Assembly: GCF_030813495.1 (NCBI RefSeq)
Contig: NZ_JAUSUI010000007.1
Coordinates: forward strand, 161,564 to 225,563
Source: Ancylobacter polymorphus
GTDB lineage: Bacteria > Pseudomonadota > Alphaproteobacteria > Rhizobiales > Xanthobacteraceae
Reading direction: 5' to 3'
Length of the DNA stretch: 64,000 nt
Each line of letters opens with the position of its first letter. Position 1 is the first letter of the stretch. Made by a program: the position numbers and the translations under genes. Under the pieces are notes generated by a model. The model worked only from the letters and a program-made list of their open reading frames with translations. It did no database searches and was not told the DNA's origin. Positions 19,043 to 28,516 of this stretch are shown piece after piece.

Positions 19043-20383
19043 CTATTGGGCGCTTGCGGCCCGGGCGCGCAGCGGCGAGGGCGGCGGCAGCGGCACCTGT
19101 GCGAGGCGGGTCGCGGCGGCCGGCGTAGCTGCCTGTCCCGCGCCGGCCTGAACGAATCCACCTTGCCCGAAGCCTGCCTGCAAAGGCAGAGGGGCGCCGG
19201 GCGCAAGCGGCCTGTTGAGCCCGGGGGTGGCCCCCGTCGCGGCGAAAGCGGCGGGGGCGGGCGTGCCGGCGTCAGGCGTCTCGGCTTCCGGCACGATACC
19301 CTGCCAGGCGCTGGCGATCGTCGTCGGCTCGCGCAGGATCGGCCGGGCAGCGGTGGCCGTCCGTGCGGGGGCTGCGGCACGGGTGTTGGAGGTGACGGCC
19401 GCTGGCGCTGCGGCGGCGGGCGCGGCTGCCGCGATTTCGGCCGCCGGGGCGCCGCCGAAACGCTTGAAGAAGCTCCAGATCTCTTCCGGCGCGTCGAGCC
19501 CGCTGCGGCGCGGCCCGAGCAGCACGGAGGCGAACGCGTCCACCGCATCGGTCGACTGCGCGGGCGGCTGATGGCCGCCGGCGATCTCGTAATAGGCGAC
19601 GGCGGCGCCGGGGGCGCAATTGTTCCAGCGGGTAATGCGGGCCTGCGGGACGCTGGAGATGTCCGGCGCGGCGCAGCCGTCGAGCTGCGCGAACAGGGCG
19701 GCGGTGGCGTCCGCCGACATCAGCCGGGCGCCGGGGGTGGGACGGCCGAACATCGGCACGATGGGATCATAAGTGCCGTTCATCAAGAGGATCGGCACGG
19801 GCTTCGACGGACGGCAGCTCTCGGTATAGCCGACCGGCACCGTCATCATCATCGTCGCATAGGCCTGGAAGCGGTCGGCATAGTTGCAGGCGACATAGGC
19901 GGTGAGAAAGCCGCCATTGGAAAAGCCCATGAGATAGGCGCGCGAGGGATCGGCGATGCCCTCAGCGACCAGCGTGTCCAGCACGTCGAGCACGAAGCGG
20001 CCATCGTCGCGCTTGTGCAGCAGCGGAATAAAGCCGGCGATCGAACTGCGGCCGTCGTTCCAGAGGAGGTTCATGCCTTTGGGGTAGGCGACAACGAATC
20101 CCTCGCGGTCGGCGATGGCGTCGAGATCGAGATAGCGCTGCATCATTCCGGCCGGCTGCAGCGCGCCGTGAAGCGCGATCACCAGGGGCAGCGGGCCGGG
20201 ACCGGCGTTCGCCGGACGGTGCAGGATGAATTCGCGGGAGAGGCCGCCGGAAACCAGACTGCGCACCGAATCCTGCGGCGCGTCTTGCGCCTGGGCCTCG
20301 GCCGGCGAGGAAGCGAACCCGCCAAGGGCGAGGAACATCGCCAGGGCTGCGCCCAGCAGGCATCTGGGTTTCGCAAAAAGCAT
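19043..20383 (-). CDS. PHB depolymerase-family secreted esterase with Ala/Pro-rich tail
   Basis: A 446-residue protein with a signal peptide (about residues 1-32, ending PAEAQA). The catalytic domain (about 40-310) is of the LpqC/PHB-depolymerase-like esterase type: VIALHGALQPAGMM for the oxyanion region, MGFSNGGFLTAY for the serine elbow, LLMNGTYDPIVP for the aspartate and AGGHQPP for the histidine. The last 130 residues are Ala/Pro/Thr-rich, low in complexity, and look disordered. Substrates in this family include polyhydroxybutyrate oligomers and feruloyl or acetyl esters, so the target is open. Confidence 0.85.
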   Translation of the reverse strand: MLFAKPRCLLGAALAMFLALGGFASSPAEAQAQDAPQDSVRSLVSGGLSREFILHRPANAGPGPLPLVIALHGALQPAGMMQRYLDLDAIADREGFVVAYPKGMNLLWNDGRSSIAGFIPLLHKRDDGRFVLDVLDTLVAEGIADPSRAYLMGFSNGGFLTAYVACNYADRFQAYATMMMTVPVGYTESCRPSKPVPILLMNGTYDPIVPMFGRPTPGARLMSADATAALFAQLDGCAAPDISSVPQARITRWNNCAPGAAVAYYEIAGGHQPPAQSTDAVDAFASVLLGPRRSGLDAPEEIWSFFKRFGGAPAAEIAAAAPAAAAPAAVTSNTRAAAPARTATAARPILREPTTIASAWQGIVPEAETPDAGTPAPAAFAATGATPGLNRPLAPGAPLPLQAGFGQGGFVQAGAGQAATPAAATRLAQVPLPPPSPLRARAASAQ

Positions 20384-20623
20384 GGACGGCGCGACCTCGA
20401 ATGGGCGGGTTCCGCAGGACCCTTACTGACGGCGGATTTCCGTCAATTAAAAGGCAAAGATGGTTAACAGCCCGTCAGCGGCAGCTTTCGTGGAGCTTTC
20501 CTCCGCCCGCCGCGTTGGCGAAAAGGGGGGTGCGCGAGCCGGCGCGGTTGCGCTAGGGTGCGCGTGCTGCAGCGCAACCCGAAAGAGGGCGCGCGGAGGA
20601 GCGATAGGATTTGCCTTTGGAAT

Positions 20624-20640
20624 GATTGCGAACTGCAATC
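20624..20640. promoter_or_regulatory. Palindrome upstream of sdhCDAB, possible operator
   Basis: GATTGC (20624-20629) and GCAATC (20635-20640) form perfect 6-bp arms around GAACT, 48 bp before the sdhC ATG. The TTGC/GCAA arms recall alphaproteobacterial Fur/Mur-type sites, and iron control of sdh is known in some members of the class, but the match is by eye only. The rest of 20384-20688 shows no other definite feature. Confidence 0.4.
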
Positions 20641-20688
20641 GTTTCCGCTACGCACACTTCATCTTCCTGAGTGATCTGGGACACCGAC

Positions 20689-21081
20689 ATGGCAGGAGCG
20701 GCCGAGCGGCCCCTTTCCCCACATCTGCAAATTTACCGCCCGATGCTGACGATGATGATGTCCATCGTGCATCGCATCACCGGCGTCGCGTTGTATTTCG
20801 GTACGGCGCTGCTGGTGATCTGGCTGCTGGCTGCCGCCAGCTCCGGCCAGGCCTTCAGCACCGTGAACGGGCTTTACGGCAGCTGGCTGGGGCTTCTGGT
20901 GCTGGTGGGCTACAGCTGGGCGCTGATTCATCATGCGCTGGGCGGCATTCGTCACTTTATCTGGGACACGGGTGCGGGCTTCGGCCCCGGGCCGCGCGAA
21001 TTGTTCGCCAAGCTCACCATCGGCGGCTCGGTCGCGCTGACCGTCGTCATGTGGGTGGTCATCTGGCTGGTGAAGGGCTGA
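20689..21081 (+). CDS. sdhC: Succinate dehydrogenase cytochrome b556 subunit
   Basis: A 130-residue membrane anchor with three helices. The start at 20689 gives the conserved RPLSPHLQIYR entry motif near residue 7. SIVHRITG and the HHALGGIRHFIWD segment hold the histidine that ligates heme b and residues of the quinone site. With SdhD it anchors SdhAB to the inner membrane and passes electrons from succinate to ubiquinone. It is the first gene of sdhCDAB; the next ATG follows 2 bp after its stop. Confidence 0.95.
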   Translation: MAGAAERPLSPHLQIYRPMLTMMMSIVHRITGVALYFGTALLVIWLLAAASSGQAFSTVNGLYGSWLGLLVLVGYSWALIHHALGGIRHFIWDTGAGFGPGPRELFAKLTIGGSVALTVVMWVVIWLVKG

Positions 21082-21083
21082 TC

Positions 21084-21482
21084 ATGAGCGTTTCCCCGGG
21101 TTCCTCCATGCGCACGCCGCGCCGGCGGGTCGCCGGCCTCGGCTCCGCGCGCTCCGGCACCGGCCATTTCTGGCTGCAGCGGCTCACCGCGATCGGCAAT
21201 CTTCTGCTGATCCTGATCGCCCTGCCCATCGTAATAGCGGCAGCGGGTCAGGAGCAGGCGCAGGTGGTGGCCATCATCGGCCATCCGCTCGTCGCCATCG
21301 TGCTGCTGCTGCTGCTGTTCTCGATCTGCTTCCACATGCGCATCGGCATGCAGGTAGTGATCGAGGACTATGTCCACACGGAGGGGCTGAAGGTGCTCGC
21401 GCTGATCGCCAACACCTTTTTCACCATCGCGGTCGGCAGCGCCGGTGCGTTCGCCGTCCTCAAGATCAGTTTCGGAGGCTGA
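21084..21482 (+). CDS. sdhD: Succinate dehydrogenase membrane anchor subunit
   Basis: A 132-residue protein with three membrane helices. [15 protein letters not shown] near residue 27 and [15 protein letters not shown] near residue 85 are the signatures of alphaproteobacterial SdhD, with the histidine and Asp-Tyr of the quinone site. It lies two bases after sdhC and four bases before the sdhA ATG. Confidence 0.95.
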   Translation: MSVSPGSSMRTPRRRVAGLGSARSGTGHFWLQRLTAIGNLLLILIALPIVIAAAGQEQAQVVAIIGHPLVAIVLLLLLFSICFHMRIGMQVVIEDYVHTEGLKVLALIANTFFTIAVGSAGAFAVLKISFGG

Positions 21483-21486
21483 GACC

Positions 21487-23328
21487 ATGGCCGGGACCTC
21501 ATCCGCCAATGGCGCCGCCAACGGGGCCTCGCCGCTCGGGGCGGCCTATCCCATCACCGACCACACCTATGACGTTGTCGTGGTGGGCGCCGGCGGCGCG
21601 GGGCTGCGCGCCGTGGTCGGCTGTTCCGAGGCGGGGCTTCGCACCGCTTGCGTGACCAAGGTGTTCCCGACGCGCTCGCACACGGTGGCGGCGCAGGGCG
21701 GCATCGCCGCCTCGCTCGGCAATATGGGCACCGATGACTGGCGCTATCACATGTACGACACCGTGAAGGGGTCGGACTGGCTGGGCGACCAGGACGCCAT
21801 TGAGTATCTCGTGCGCCACGCCCCCGCCGCCGTCTATGAGCTGGAGCATTGGGGCGTGCCGTTCTCGCGCACGGAGGAAGGCCGCATCTACCAGCGCCCC
21901 TTCGGCGGCATGACGGTGGACTATGGCAAGAGCCCGGCGCAGCGCACCTGCGCCGCCGCCGACCGCACCGGCCACGCCATTCTGCACACGCTGTACGGCG
22001 CGGCGCTAAAGCACTCGGCCGAGTTCTTCATCGAGTATTTCGCCCTCGACCTGATCATGGACGAGGAGGGGCGCTGCCGCGGCCTCATCGCGCTGAAGAT
22101 GGACGATGGCACGATCCACCGCTTCCGCGCGCAGACGGTGATCCTCGCCACCGGCGGCTATGGCCGCGCCTATTTCTCCGCCACCTCTGCCCATACCTGC
22201 ACCGGCGACGGCAATGCCATGGTGCTGCGCGCCGGCCTGCCGCTGCAGGATATGGAGTTCGTGCAGTTCCACCCGACCGGCATTTACGGCTCGGGCTGCC
22301 TGATCACCGAGGGCGCGCGCGGCGAGGGCGGCTACCTCACCAATGCGGAGGGCGAGCGCTTCATGGAGCGCTATGCCCCCTCGGCCAAGGACCTTGCCTC
22401 GCGCGACGTGGTCTCCCGCTCCATGACGATGGAAATCCGCGAGGGGCGCGGCGTCGGCAAGAACAAGGACCACATCTACCTGCACCTCGACCATCTCGAC
22501 CCGGCGATCCTGCATGAGCGCCTGCCGGGCATTTCCGAGAGCGCCAAGATCTTCGCCGGCGTCGACGTGACCAAGGAGCCGATCCCGGTGCTGCCGACCG
22601 TGCATTACAACATGGGTGGCATCCCCACGAACTTCCACGGCGAGGTCGTCACCAAGAAGCACGGCAATCCGGACCATGTGGTGCCCGGGCTGATGGCGGT
22701 GGGCGAATGCGCCTGCGTCTCCATCCACGGCGCCAACCGTCTCGGCTCCAACTCGCTGACCGACCTCGTGGTGTTCGGCCGCGCGGCGGCGCTGCGCTGC
22801 GCCGAACTGCTGACGCCGGGCGACAAGCAGCGCGAACTGCCTTCCGGCTCCGCCGATCTCGCTCTGGCGCGCCTCGACCATTTCCGCAACGCGCAGGGTG
22901 GTACGCCGACCGCCGAACTGCGTCTGTCGATGCAGAAGGTGATGCAGAACAATTGCGCGGTCTACCGCACCGGCGAGGTGCTGGAGGAAGGGCGCAAGCT
23001 GATCGCTGGCGTGTTCGCCGGCTCCAGCGACATCCGCGTCACCGACCGCTCGCTGATCTGGAATTCCGATCTCATCGAGACGCTGGAATATGACAACCTG
23101 ATCGCGCAGGCGAGCGTGACCATGGAAAGCGCCGCCGCCCGCACCGAGAGCCGCGGCGCCCATGCGCGCGAGGATTTTCCCGAGCGCGACGACGCCCATT
23201 GGATGAAGCACACGCTGGCCTTCATGGACTTCGAGACGCAGTCCGTGCGCCTCGACGACCGGCCGGTGCACACTTACACGCTGTCGAACGACATCCAGTA
23301 CATCGAGCCGCGCAAGCGGGTGTATTGA
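21487..23328 (+). CDS. sdhA: Succinate dehydrogenase flavoprotein subunit
   Basis: A 613-residue protein, close to the normal length. [13 protein letters not shown] near residue 30 binds FAD, and the histidine of [10 protein letters not shown] is the expected covalent flavin attachment site. Substrate residues are in [22 protein letters not shown], and the [11 protein letters not shown] motif is intact. It oxidises succinate to fumarate at the cytoplasmic face of complex II. The first 15 residues are a variable Ala/Ser/Asn extension. The start at 21487 lies four bases after the sdhD stop. Confidence 0.97.
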   Translation: MAGTSSANGAANGASPLGAAYPITDHTYDVVVVGAGGAGLRAVVGCSEAGLRTACVTKVFPTRSHTVAAQGGIAASLGNMGTDDWRYHMYDTVKGSDWLGDQDAIEYLVRHAPAAVYELEHWGVPFSRTEEGRIYQRPFGGMTVDYGKSPAQRTCAAADRTGHAILHTLYGAALKHSAEFFIEYFALDLIMDEEGRCRGLIALKMDDGTIHRFRAQTVILATGGYGRAYFSATSAHTCTGDGNAMVLRAGLPLQDMEFVQFHPTGIYGSGCLITEGARGEGGYLTNAEGERFMERYAPSAKDLASRDVVSRSMTMEIREGRGVGKNKDHIYLHLDHLDPAILHERLPGISESAKIFAGVDVTKEPIPVLPTVHYNMGGIPTNFHGEVVTKKHGNPDHVVPGLMAVGECACVSIHGANRLGSNSLTDLVVFGRAAALRCAELLTPGDKQRELPSGSADLALARLDHFRNAQGGTPTAELRLSMQKVMQNNCAVYRTGEVLEEGRKLIAGVFAGSSDIRVTDRSLIWNSDLIETLEYDNLIAQASVTMESAAARTESRGAHAREDFPERDDAHWMKHTLAFMDFETQSVRLDDRPVHTYTLSNDIQYIEPRKRVY

Positions 23329-23349
23329 GCCGGGGAACGATCGCTCGCC

Positions 23350-24132
23350 ATGGTCCAGCTCACGCTTCCGAAGAACTCGCAGCTTGTCGAAGGCAAGGTG
23401 TGGCCCAAGCCCGCCGGCGCCAACCGGCTGACCGAGTACAAGATCTACCGCTGGAACCCGGATGACGGGAAGAATCCGAGCGTCGACACCTATTATGTCG
23501 ACCGCGACGATTGCGGGCCGATGGTGCTCGACGGGCTGATCTGGATCAAGAACAAGGTCGACCCGACGCTCACCTTCCGCCGCTCCTGCCGCGAGGGTAT
23601 TTGCGGCTCGTGCTCGATGAACATCGACGGCACCAACACGCTCGCCTGCCTGAAGAGCATGGACGACGTGGACGCCTCCGCGGTGAAAATCTATCCGCTG
23701 CCGCACATGCCCGTGGTGAAGGACCTGGTGCCAGACCTCACCCAGTTCTACGCCCAGCACGCCTCGGTCGAGCCCTGGCTGCACACCGAGACGCCGGCGC
23801 CGGAAAAGGAATGGCGCCAGGGGCGGGGCGACCGCGAGAAGCTGGACGGGCTGTATGAGTGCATTCTCTGCGCCTGCTGCTCCACCTCCTGCCCGAGCTA
23901 TTGGTGGAATGGCGACCGCTATCTCGGCCCCGCCGCCCTGCTGCAGGCCTATCGCTGGCTGATCGATTCGCGCGACGAGGCCACCGGCGAACGGCTGGAC
24001 GACCTGGAAGACCCGTTCCGGCTCTATCGCTGCCACACCATCATGAATTGCGCCAAGGCCTGCCCGAAGGGGCTGAACCCGGCCAAGGCCATCGCCGAAA
24101 TCAAGAAGATGATGGTGGCGCGGCAGTTCTGA
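23350..24132 (+). CDS. sdhB: Succinate dehydrogenase iron-sulfur subunit
   Basis: A 260-residue protein carrying all three clusters: 2Fe-2S ligands in [10 protein letters not shown], with the final cysteine at TLACLKSM; the 4Fe-4S motif in [17 protein letters not shown]; and the 3Fe-4S motif in [17 protein letters not shown]. It carries electrons from SdhA flavin to the quinone site in SdhCD. It is the last gene of the operon; no clear T-tract terminator follows before the LysE gene. Confidence 0.97.
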   Translation: MVQLTLPKNSQLVEGKVWPKPAGANRLTEYKIYRWNPDDGKNPSVDTYYVDRDDCGPMVLDGLIWIKNKVDPTLTFRRSCREGICGSCSMNIDGTNTLACLKSMDDVDASAVKIYPLPHMPVVKDLVPDLTQFYAQHASVEPWLHTETPAPEKEWRQGRGDREKLDGLYECILCACCSTSCPSYWWNGDRYLGPAALLQAYRWLIDSRDEATGERLDDLEDPFRLYRCHTIMNCAKACPKGLNPAKAIAEIKKMMVARQF

Positions 24133-24202
24133 GCTTAACCCCAACGGGCGAAGCCTCTATCCTGAGCCTCCGGGGCGCGCCGCCGCGCCGGGGGAGGAAC
24201 CC

Positions 24203-24817
24203 ATGGATGCCTCGACGCTGCTCGCCTTCGCCGCGGCCTTCTTCGTTTTTGCCGCGAGTCCCGGCCCGGACAACATGACCATTGTTGCGCGCACGCTCGC
24301 GCATGGTGCGCCCTCCGGGCTTGCCTATGGTGCTGGCACGGTCGCAGGGGTGCTCATCTTTCTCGGCCTCGCCGCCTGCGGCCTCTCTCTGCTGGCGCAG
24401 GAAATGGGCTGGCTGATGACGGTGCTGCGCTATGCCGGTGCCGCCTGGCTGGTCTGGATGGGCGTGCGGCTATGGACCGCCCCGCCGGTGGTGCCCGATT
24501 TGGCGCCCATGGCGGCGCGGCGCGGGCCGCTGCCGGACTTTGCCACCGGCGTCGCGCTCAATCTCGGCAACCCGAAGATGCCGCTCTTTTATGTAGCGTT
24601 GCTGCCGAATGTGGTGGGCCCCTCCCTTACGCTCGGACAGCTGGCGAGCCTGTCTGCCGTCATTCTTGCCGTAGAGGCGCTGGTGATCGGCGGCCATGTG
24701 CTGTTGGCGGGTCGTGCGCGCCGGCTCCTGCGGACGCCCAAGGTGGTGCGCCGGGTCAATCGCACCGCCGGCGGCGTGATGGTGGGTGCTGGTGTCGCGG
24801 TGGTGGCGGTCCGCTGA
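24203..24817 (+). CDS. LysE family translocator
   Basis: A 204-residue inner membrane protein with about six hydrophobic helices and the LysE/RhtB entry motif FAASPGPDNMTIVARTLAHG near residue 14. FATGVALNLGNPKMPLFYVALLP is the conserved middle segment. It probably exports an amino acid or derivative; which one cannot be told. A strong ribosome site (GGGGGAGGAA) precedes the ATG at 24203. The gluQRS start lies four bases after its stop. Confidence 0.9.
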   Translation: MDASTLLAFAAAFFVFAASPGPDNMTIVARTLAHGAPSGLAYGAGTVAGVLIFLGLAACGLSLLAQEMGWLMTVLRYAGAAWLVWMGVRLWTAPPVVPDLAPMAARRGPLPDFATGVALNLGNPKMPLFYVALLPNVVGPSLTLGQLASLSAVILAVEALVIGGHVLLAGRARRLLRTPKVVRRVNRTAGGVMVGAGVAVVAVR

Positions 24818-24821
24818 CGCC

Positions 24822-25688
24822 GTGACCCGCCCCGTCTTCCGCTTCGCGCCGAGCCCGAATGGGCCATTGCATCTCGGCCATGCGCGCTCCGCGCTGATCA
24901 ATGGCGCGCTGGCGCGGGCCAGCGGGGGCCGGCTGCTGCTGCGGATTGAGGATATCGACGCCACCCGCTGCCGGCCCGCGTTCGAGGCCGGCATCTATGA
25001 AGACCTCGCCTGGCTCGGGCTGGACTGGGAGCGGCCGGTGCGCCGACAATCCCAGCACTTCGCCGACTATCGGTCCGCACTGGCCCGGCTGGAAGCGCTG
25101 GACCTGATCTATCCCAGCTTCGAGACCCGTGGCGATATCCGCCGCGCTGTGGCCGAGCGGTCGGGTTGGCCGAGCGACCCGGATGGGGCGCCGCTGTTCC
25201 CGTTCCCCCGCGCGGCGATGAGTGCGGCGGAGCGCGCCCGGCGCGTGGCGGCGGGCGAGCCCTATGCGCTGCGCCTCGATATGGCGCGGGCTCAAGCGCT
25301 TGCGGTGGCGCGGGCGGGCCCCCTCGCCTGGCGAGAGGTGGATGCGGCGGGAGAAGGGACGAATATTGCCGCCGATCCGCTGGCCTGGGGCGATGTCATC
25401 CTGGCCCGCAAGGAGGTGCCGACCGCCTATCACCTCGCCGTGGTGGTGGACGATGCCCTGCAAGGTGTGACCCATGTGGTGCGCGGAGCGGACCTGAAGG
25501 CGGCGACCTCGGTGCATCGGGTCTTGCAGGTGCTGCTGGGCCTGCCGGCGCCGCTCTATACCCATCATGCGCTGCTGCTGGATGCGGAAGGGCGCAAGCT
25601 CTCCAAATCCATTGGCTCGCAGAGTCTGGCCTCCTTGCGTGCCGAGGGCGTGACGCCCGACGAGGTGCGGCGGCTCGCTGGCCTGTAG
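24822..25688 (+). CDS. gluQ: Glutamyl-Q tRNA(Asp) synthetase
   Basis: A 288-residue class I synthetase core without an anticodon-binding domain. RFAPSPNGPLHLGHA contains the HIGH-type motif (HLGH) and KLSKS the second ATP site; LLLRIEDIDATRCRP is the glutamate-binding segment. It attaches glutamate to queuosine in tRNA-Asp. The start is a GTG at 24822, four bases after the exporter stop. The usual zinc ligands after the YP motif are missing: the segment reads LIYPSFETRGDIRR where zinc-binding members have cysteines. Zinc-free members are known, so it is probably functional. Confidence 0.9.
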   Translation: MTRPVFRFAPSPNGPLHLGHARSALINGALARASGGRLLLRIEDIDATRCRPAFEAGIYEDLAWLGLDWERPVRRQSQHFADYRSALARLEALDLIYPSFETRGDIRRAVAERSGWPSDPDGAPLFPFPRAAMSAAERARRVAAGEPYALRLDMARAQALAVARAGPLAWREVDAAGEGTNIAADPLAWGDVILARKEVPTAYHLAVVVDDALQGVTHVVRGADLKAATSVHRVLQVLLGLPAPLYTHHALLLDAEGRKLSKSIGSQSLASLRAEGVTPDEVRRLAGL

Positions 25689-25752
25689 CCGCCTTGCTCC
25701 CCGCCCCGGTTCGGCGCTACCGAGGGGGGACTCCCGCCACCGAGACGCCCTT

Positions 25753-26466
25753 ATGATTCCCTGGACCTTGCTCGATACCGCCCAAGTGCCCGATGGCGGC
25801 GAGCTGCGCCTCAAGCGGCGGGGCGATGAGTTCTCCATCATGGCCGGCGCCACGGAGCTGATGAACAGCCGCCTCAGCGGCTCGGAACAGGCGCTGGCCA
25901 CGCTTGTCTGCGGTCGCCTTGGGGTGCGGCCGGGAATGTCGCTGCTGATCGGCGGGCTCGGCATGGGCTTCACCCTGCGTGCGGCGCTGGGGGAGGTGGG
26001 GCCCGAGGCCAGGCTCGTCGTGGCCGAGCTGGTGCCGGCGGTGATCGACTGGGCGCGCGGACCGATGGCGCCGCTGTTCGGCGACAGCCTCAACGATCCG
26101 CGCGTCACCCTCCAGGAGGGCGATGTCGCCCGGCTCATCGGCGCGGGGCGGGCCGCCTATGACGCCATCCTGCTCGATGTCGACAATGGGCCGGGCGGGC
26201 TGACGCGGGCGGCCAATGACGGGCTCTACAGCCCCGCCGGCCTCGGCGCGGCATGGGCGGCACTGCGGCCGGGCGGGGTGCTGGCGGTGTGGTCTTCGGC
26301 GCCGGACAGCGGCTTCACCGGGCGCCTGCGCCGGGCGGGTTTTGCGGTGGAGGAGGCGCGGGTGCGCGCCCATGGCAAGAGCGGCGCGCGCCATGTCATC
26401 TGGATGGCGGAGAAGCCCGCCAAGCGTCCGCCCCCCGTGGCGGCCCGTCCGCCACGCCGCTCCTGA
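25753..26466 (+). CDS. Spermidine synthase-like (PABS) methyltransferase-fold protein
   Basis: A 237-residue Rossmann-fold protein. LLIGGLGMGFTLRAAL near residue 60 is the nucleotide-type glycine loop, VVAELVPAVIDWARG supplies the acidic residue that would bind the ribose, and YDAILLDVDNGPGG is the fourth-strand motif of polyamine-synthase-like proteins. It is shorter than true spermidine synthase and lacks the N-terminal strand domain, so polyamine synthesis is doubtful. Such single-domain PABS proteins are common and uncharacterised. Confidence 0.8.
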   Translation: MIPWTLLDTAQVPDGGELRLKRRGDEFSIMAGATELMNSRLSGSEQALATLVCGRLGVRPGMSLLIGGLGMGFTLRAALGEVGPEARLVVAELVPAVIDWARGPMAPLFGDSLNDPRVTLQEGDVARLIGAGRAAYDAILLDVDNGPGGLTRAANDGLYSPAGLGAAWAALRPGGVLAVWSSAPDSGFTGRLRRAGFAVEEARVRAHGKSGARHVIWMAEKPAKRPPPVAARPPRRS

Positions 26467-26486
26467 GGCGAGGCGCGGAGGCCACC

Positions 26487-27158
26487 ATGGAGACGTCGCT
26501 CTATCTGCCGATCAAGCGCTTTCTCGAACAGCGCGGCTTCACCGTGAAGGGGGAGATCGGCGGCTGCGATCTGGTGGCGCTGTCCGACGATGAGCCGCCG
26601 GTAGTGATAATCGGGGAATTGAAGCTCAGCTTCAATCTGGAACTGGTCCTTCAGGCGGTCGACCGCGCCGGCGCCGGCGACGAGGTGTGGCTGGCGGCGC
26701 GGGCCTCTGCCCGCGGCAAGGGGCGCGAGGGCGATGCCCGCTTCCGCAATCTCTGCCGCCGGCTCGGCTTCGGCATGCTCGCCGTGCTGCCGGATGGCGA
26801 CGTGACGATCCTCGTCGCCCCCGACGCGCCGATGCCGCGCAAGGACCCGCGCCGCCGCTCGCGTCTGGTCGCCGAGCACCGGCGGCGGCAGGGCGACCCG
26901 GCGGTGGGCGGCGGCTCGCGCGTGCCGGTGATGACCGCCTATCGGCAGCAGGCACTGGCCTGCGCGGCGGCGCTCGCGGCCGGCCCGGCGCGCCCGCGCG
27001 ACCTGCGCCCGCATGCCCCGGATGCCGGCAAGATCCTGCTGTCCAATGTTTATGGCTGGTTCGCCCGCGCCGAGCGCGGTGTCTATGCCCTCACGCCCGC
27101 TGGGCATGAGGCCCTGGCGCGCTGGCCGCAGCCGCCCCGGGAGGAGGGGGCCGGCTGA
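26487..27158 (+). CDS. DUF2161 family protein (PD-(D/E)xK phosphodiesterase-like fold)
   Basis: A 223-residue protein. The N-terminal half resembles a restriction-endonuclease-like core: [23 protein letters not shown] has an Asp, then Glu-x-Lys spaced as in PD-(D/E)xK nucleases, and the following helix ([11 protein letters not shown]) fits. The C-terminal part (about 150-215) is helical with a winged-helix-like end ([25 protein letters not shown]). This matches DUF2161. DNA binding and cutting is an inference; no partner toxin, methylase or phage gene is adjacent. Confidence 0.8.
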   Translation: METSLYLPIKRFLEQRGFTVKGEIGGCDLVALSDDEPPVVIIGELKLSFNLELVLQAVDRAGAGDEVWLAARASARGKGREGDARFRNLCRRLGFGMLAVLPDGDVTILVAPDAPMPRKDPRRRSRLVAEHRRRQGDPAVGGGSRVPVMTAYRQQALACAAALAAGPARPRDLRPHAPDAGKILLSNVYGWFARAERGVYALTPAGHEALARWPQPPREEGAG

Positions 27159-27228
27159 TGCCGCGTCAAACCCCTGTCACCGCCCCGGGATAGCAACGCG
27201 CATCGCCCGAGCCGACAGGAGAGCTCCC

Positions 27229-28506
27229 GTGACCTTCTTCCACGCCCTGCGCGCAACGCTGCGCCCTGCCGCCCGACCGCTTGTCCCGGTGCTGTTCGCG
27301 CTCGCGCTGACCGCGCCGGCGGCGGCCGAGAACGGTAGCGCCGCGATAAGCGATATCGAGATCGGCCCGCGCCCGTTCTATCTCGTCGGCGAGATGAAGG
27401 AAGGCGCGCTGAAGGAGCAACTGGCCCAGTGCAAGGGTCCGTTCACGGCGAAGAACTTCTCCATCTCCCATCGCGGCGCGCCGCTGCAGTTTCCCGAGCA
27501 CACGCGCGAGGGCTACATCGCCGCCGCGCGCATGGGCGCCGGCGTGATCGAGTGCGATGTCGCTTTCACTAAAGACCGCGAACTGGTGTGCCGCCATGCC
27601 CAGTGCGACCTGCACACCACGACGGACATTCTCGCCCGGCCGGAGCTCGCGGCGAAATGCTCGGAAGGCTTCCAGCCGGCCGACCCCACGACGGGGCGCA
27701 AGGCCAGCGCCAAGTGCTGCACCAGTGACCTCACGCTGGCCGAGTTCAAATCGCTGCGGCCGAAGATGGACGGCTTCAATCCGCGCGGCGTCACGCCTCA
27801 GGAATATATGGACGGCACGCCGAGCTGGCGCACCGACCTTTATGTGAACCGGGCGACGCTGGTGTCGCACAAGGAATATATCGCGCTGGTGAAATCGCTC
27901 GGGCTGAAATTCACGCCCGAACTGAAAACTCCGGAAGTCGCCATGCCCTTCGAGGGTGGCTACAGCCAGGAACACTACGCCCAGCAGATGATCGATGAGT
28001 ACAAGGCGGCCGGCGTCGATCCGCGCGATGTCTACGCCCAGTCCTTCCGCCTCGACGATGTGCTCTACTGGCTGAAGGCCGAGCCCGCCTTCGGCGCCCA
28101 GGCCGTGTATCTCGACGGGCGCGACGAAGAGAGCAAGGGCTTCGACAATATGAAGCCAGAGACCTGGCAGCCCTCCATGCAGGAACTGGCGGACAAGGGC
28201 GTGAAGATCCTCGCCCCGCCGCTGTGGATGCTGGTGACCCACAAGGACGGCCGGATCGTGCCTTCCGTTTACGCCGAGGAAGCGAAGAAGGCCGGGCTCG
28301 GCCTCATCAGCTGGTCGCTGGAGCGCTCCGGCCCGCTCAATACCGGCGGTGGCTATTACTACCAGTCGGTCAAGCCGGTGATCGACCGGGATGGCGACAT
28401 GCTGGCGCTGCTCGACGTGCTCGCCCGCGATATCGGTGTGATCGGCGTGTTCTCCGACTGGCCGGCGACCACCACCTTCTACGCCAACTGCCTGAAGCTG
28501 AACTGA
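27229..28506 (+). CDS. Secreted glycerophosphodiester phosphodiesterase
   Basis: A 425-residue protein. The start is the GTG at 27229, which gives a signal peptide ending near APAAAENG; upstream codons would ruin the signal. The GDPD domain opens with [15 protein letters not shown] (catalytic His and Glu) and [18 protein letters not shown] (Glu-x-Asp metal ligands and the second catalytic His). It should hydrolyse glycerophosphodiesters in the periplasm to glycerol 3-phosphate and an alcohol. A Cys-rich insert near residues 140-170 (CSEGF...KCCTSD) may be disulfide-bonded. It stands alone, convergent with the AEC transporter, 10 bp apart. Confidence 0.92.
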   Translation: MTFFHALRATLRPAARPLVPVLFALALTAPAAAENGSAAISDIEIGPRPFYLVGEMKEGALKEQLAQCKGPFTAKNFSISHRGAPLQFPEHTREGYIAAARMGAGVIECDVAFTKDRELVCRHAQCDLHTTTDILARPELAAKCSEGFQPADPTTGRKASAKCCTSDLTLAEFKSLRPKMDGFNPRGVTPQEYMDGTPSWRTDLYVNRATLVSHKEYIALVKSLGLKFTPELKTPEVAMPFEGGYSQEHYAQQMIDEYKAAGVDPRDVYAQSFRLDDVLYWLKAEPAFGAQAVYLDGRDEESKGFDNMKPETWQPSMQELADKGVKILAPPLWMLVTHKDGRIVPSVYAEEAKKAGLGLISWSLERSGPLNTGGGYYYQSVKPVIDRDGDMLALLDVLARDIGVIGVFSDWPATTTFYANCLKLN

Positions 28507-28516
28507 GGGCGGCGCC

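Noticed and set aside
18930..19151. Plus-strand frame with a good GGAGGGAC ribosome site
   Set aside because: It runs antisense into the 3' end of the esterase gene, has a shadow-frame composition after the first 15 residues and no recognisable domain.
22006..24144. 712-codon minus-strand frame antisense to sdhA and sdhB
   Set aside because: It crosses two certain genes and the gap between them, with no family signature.
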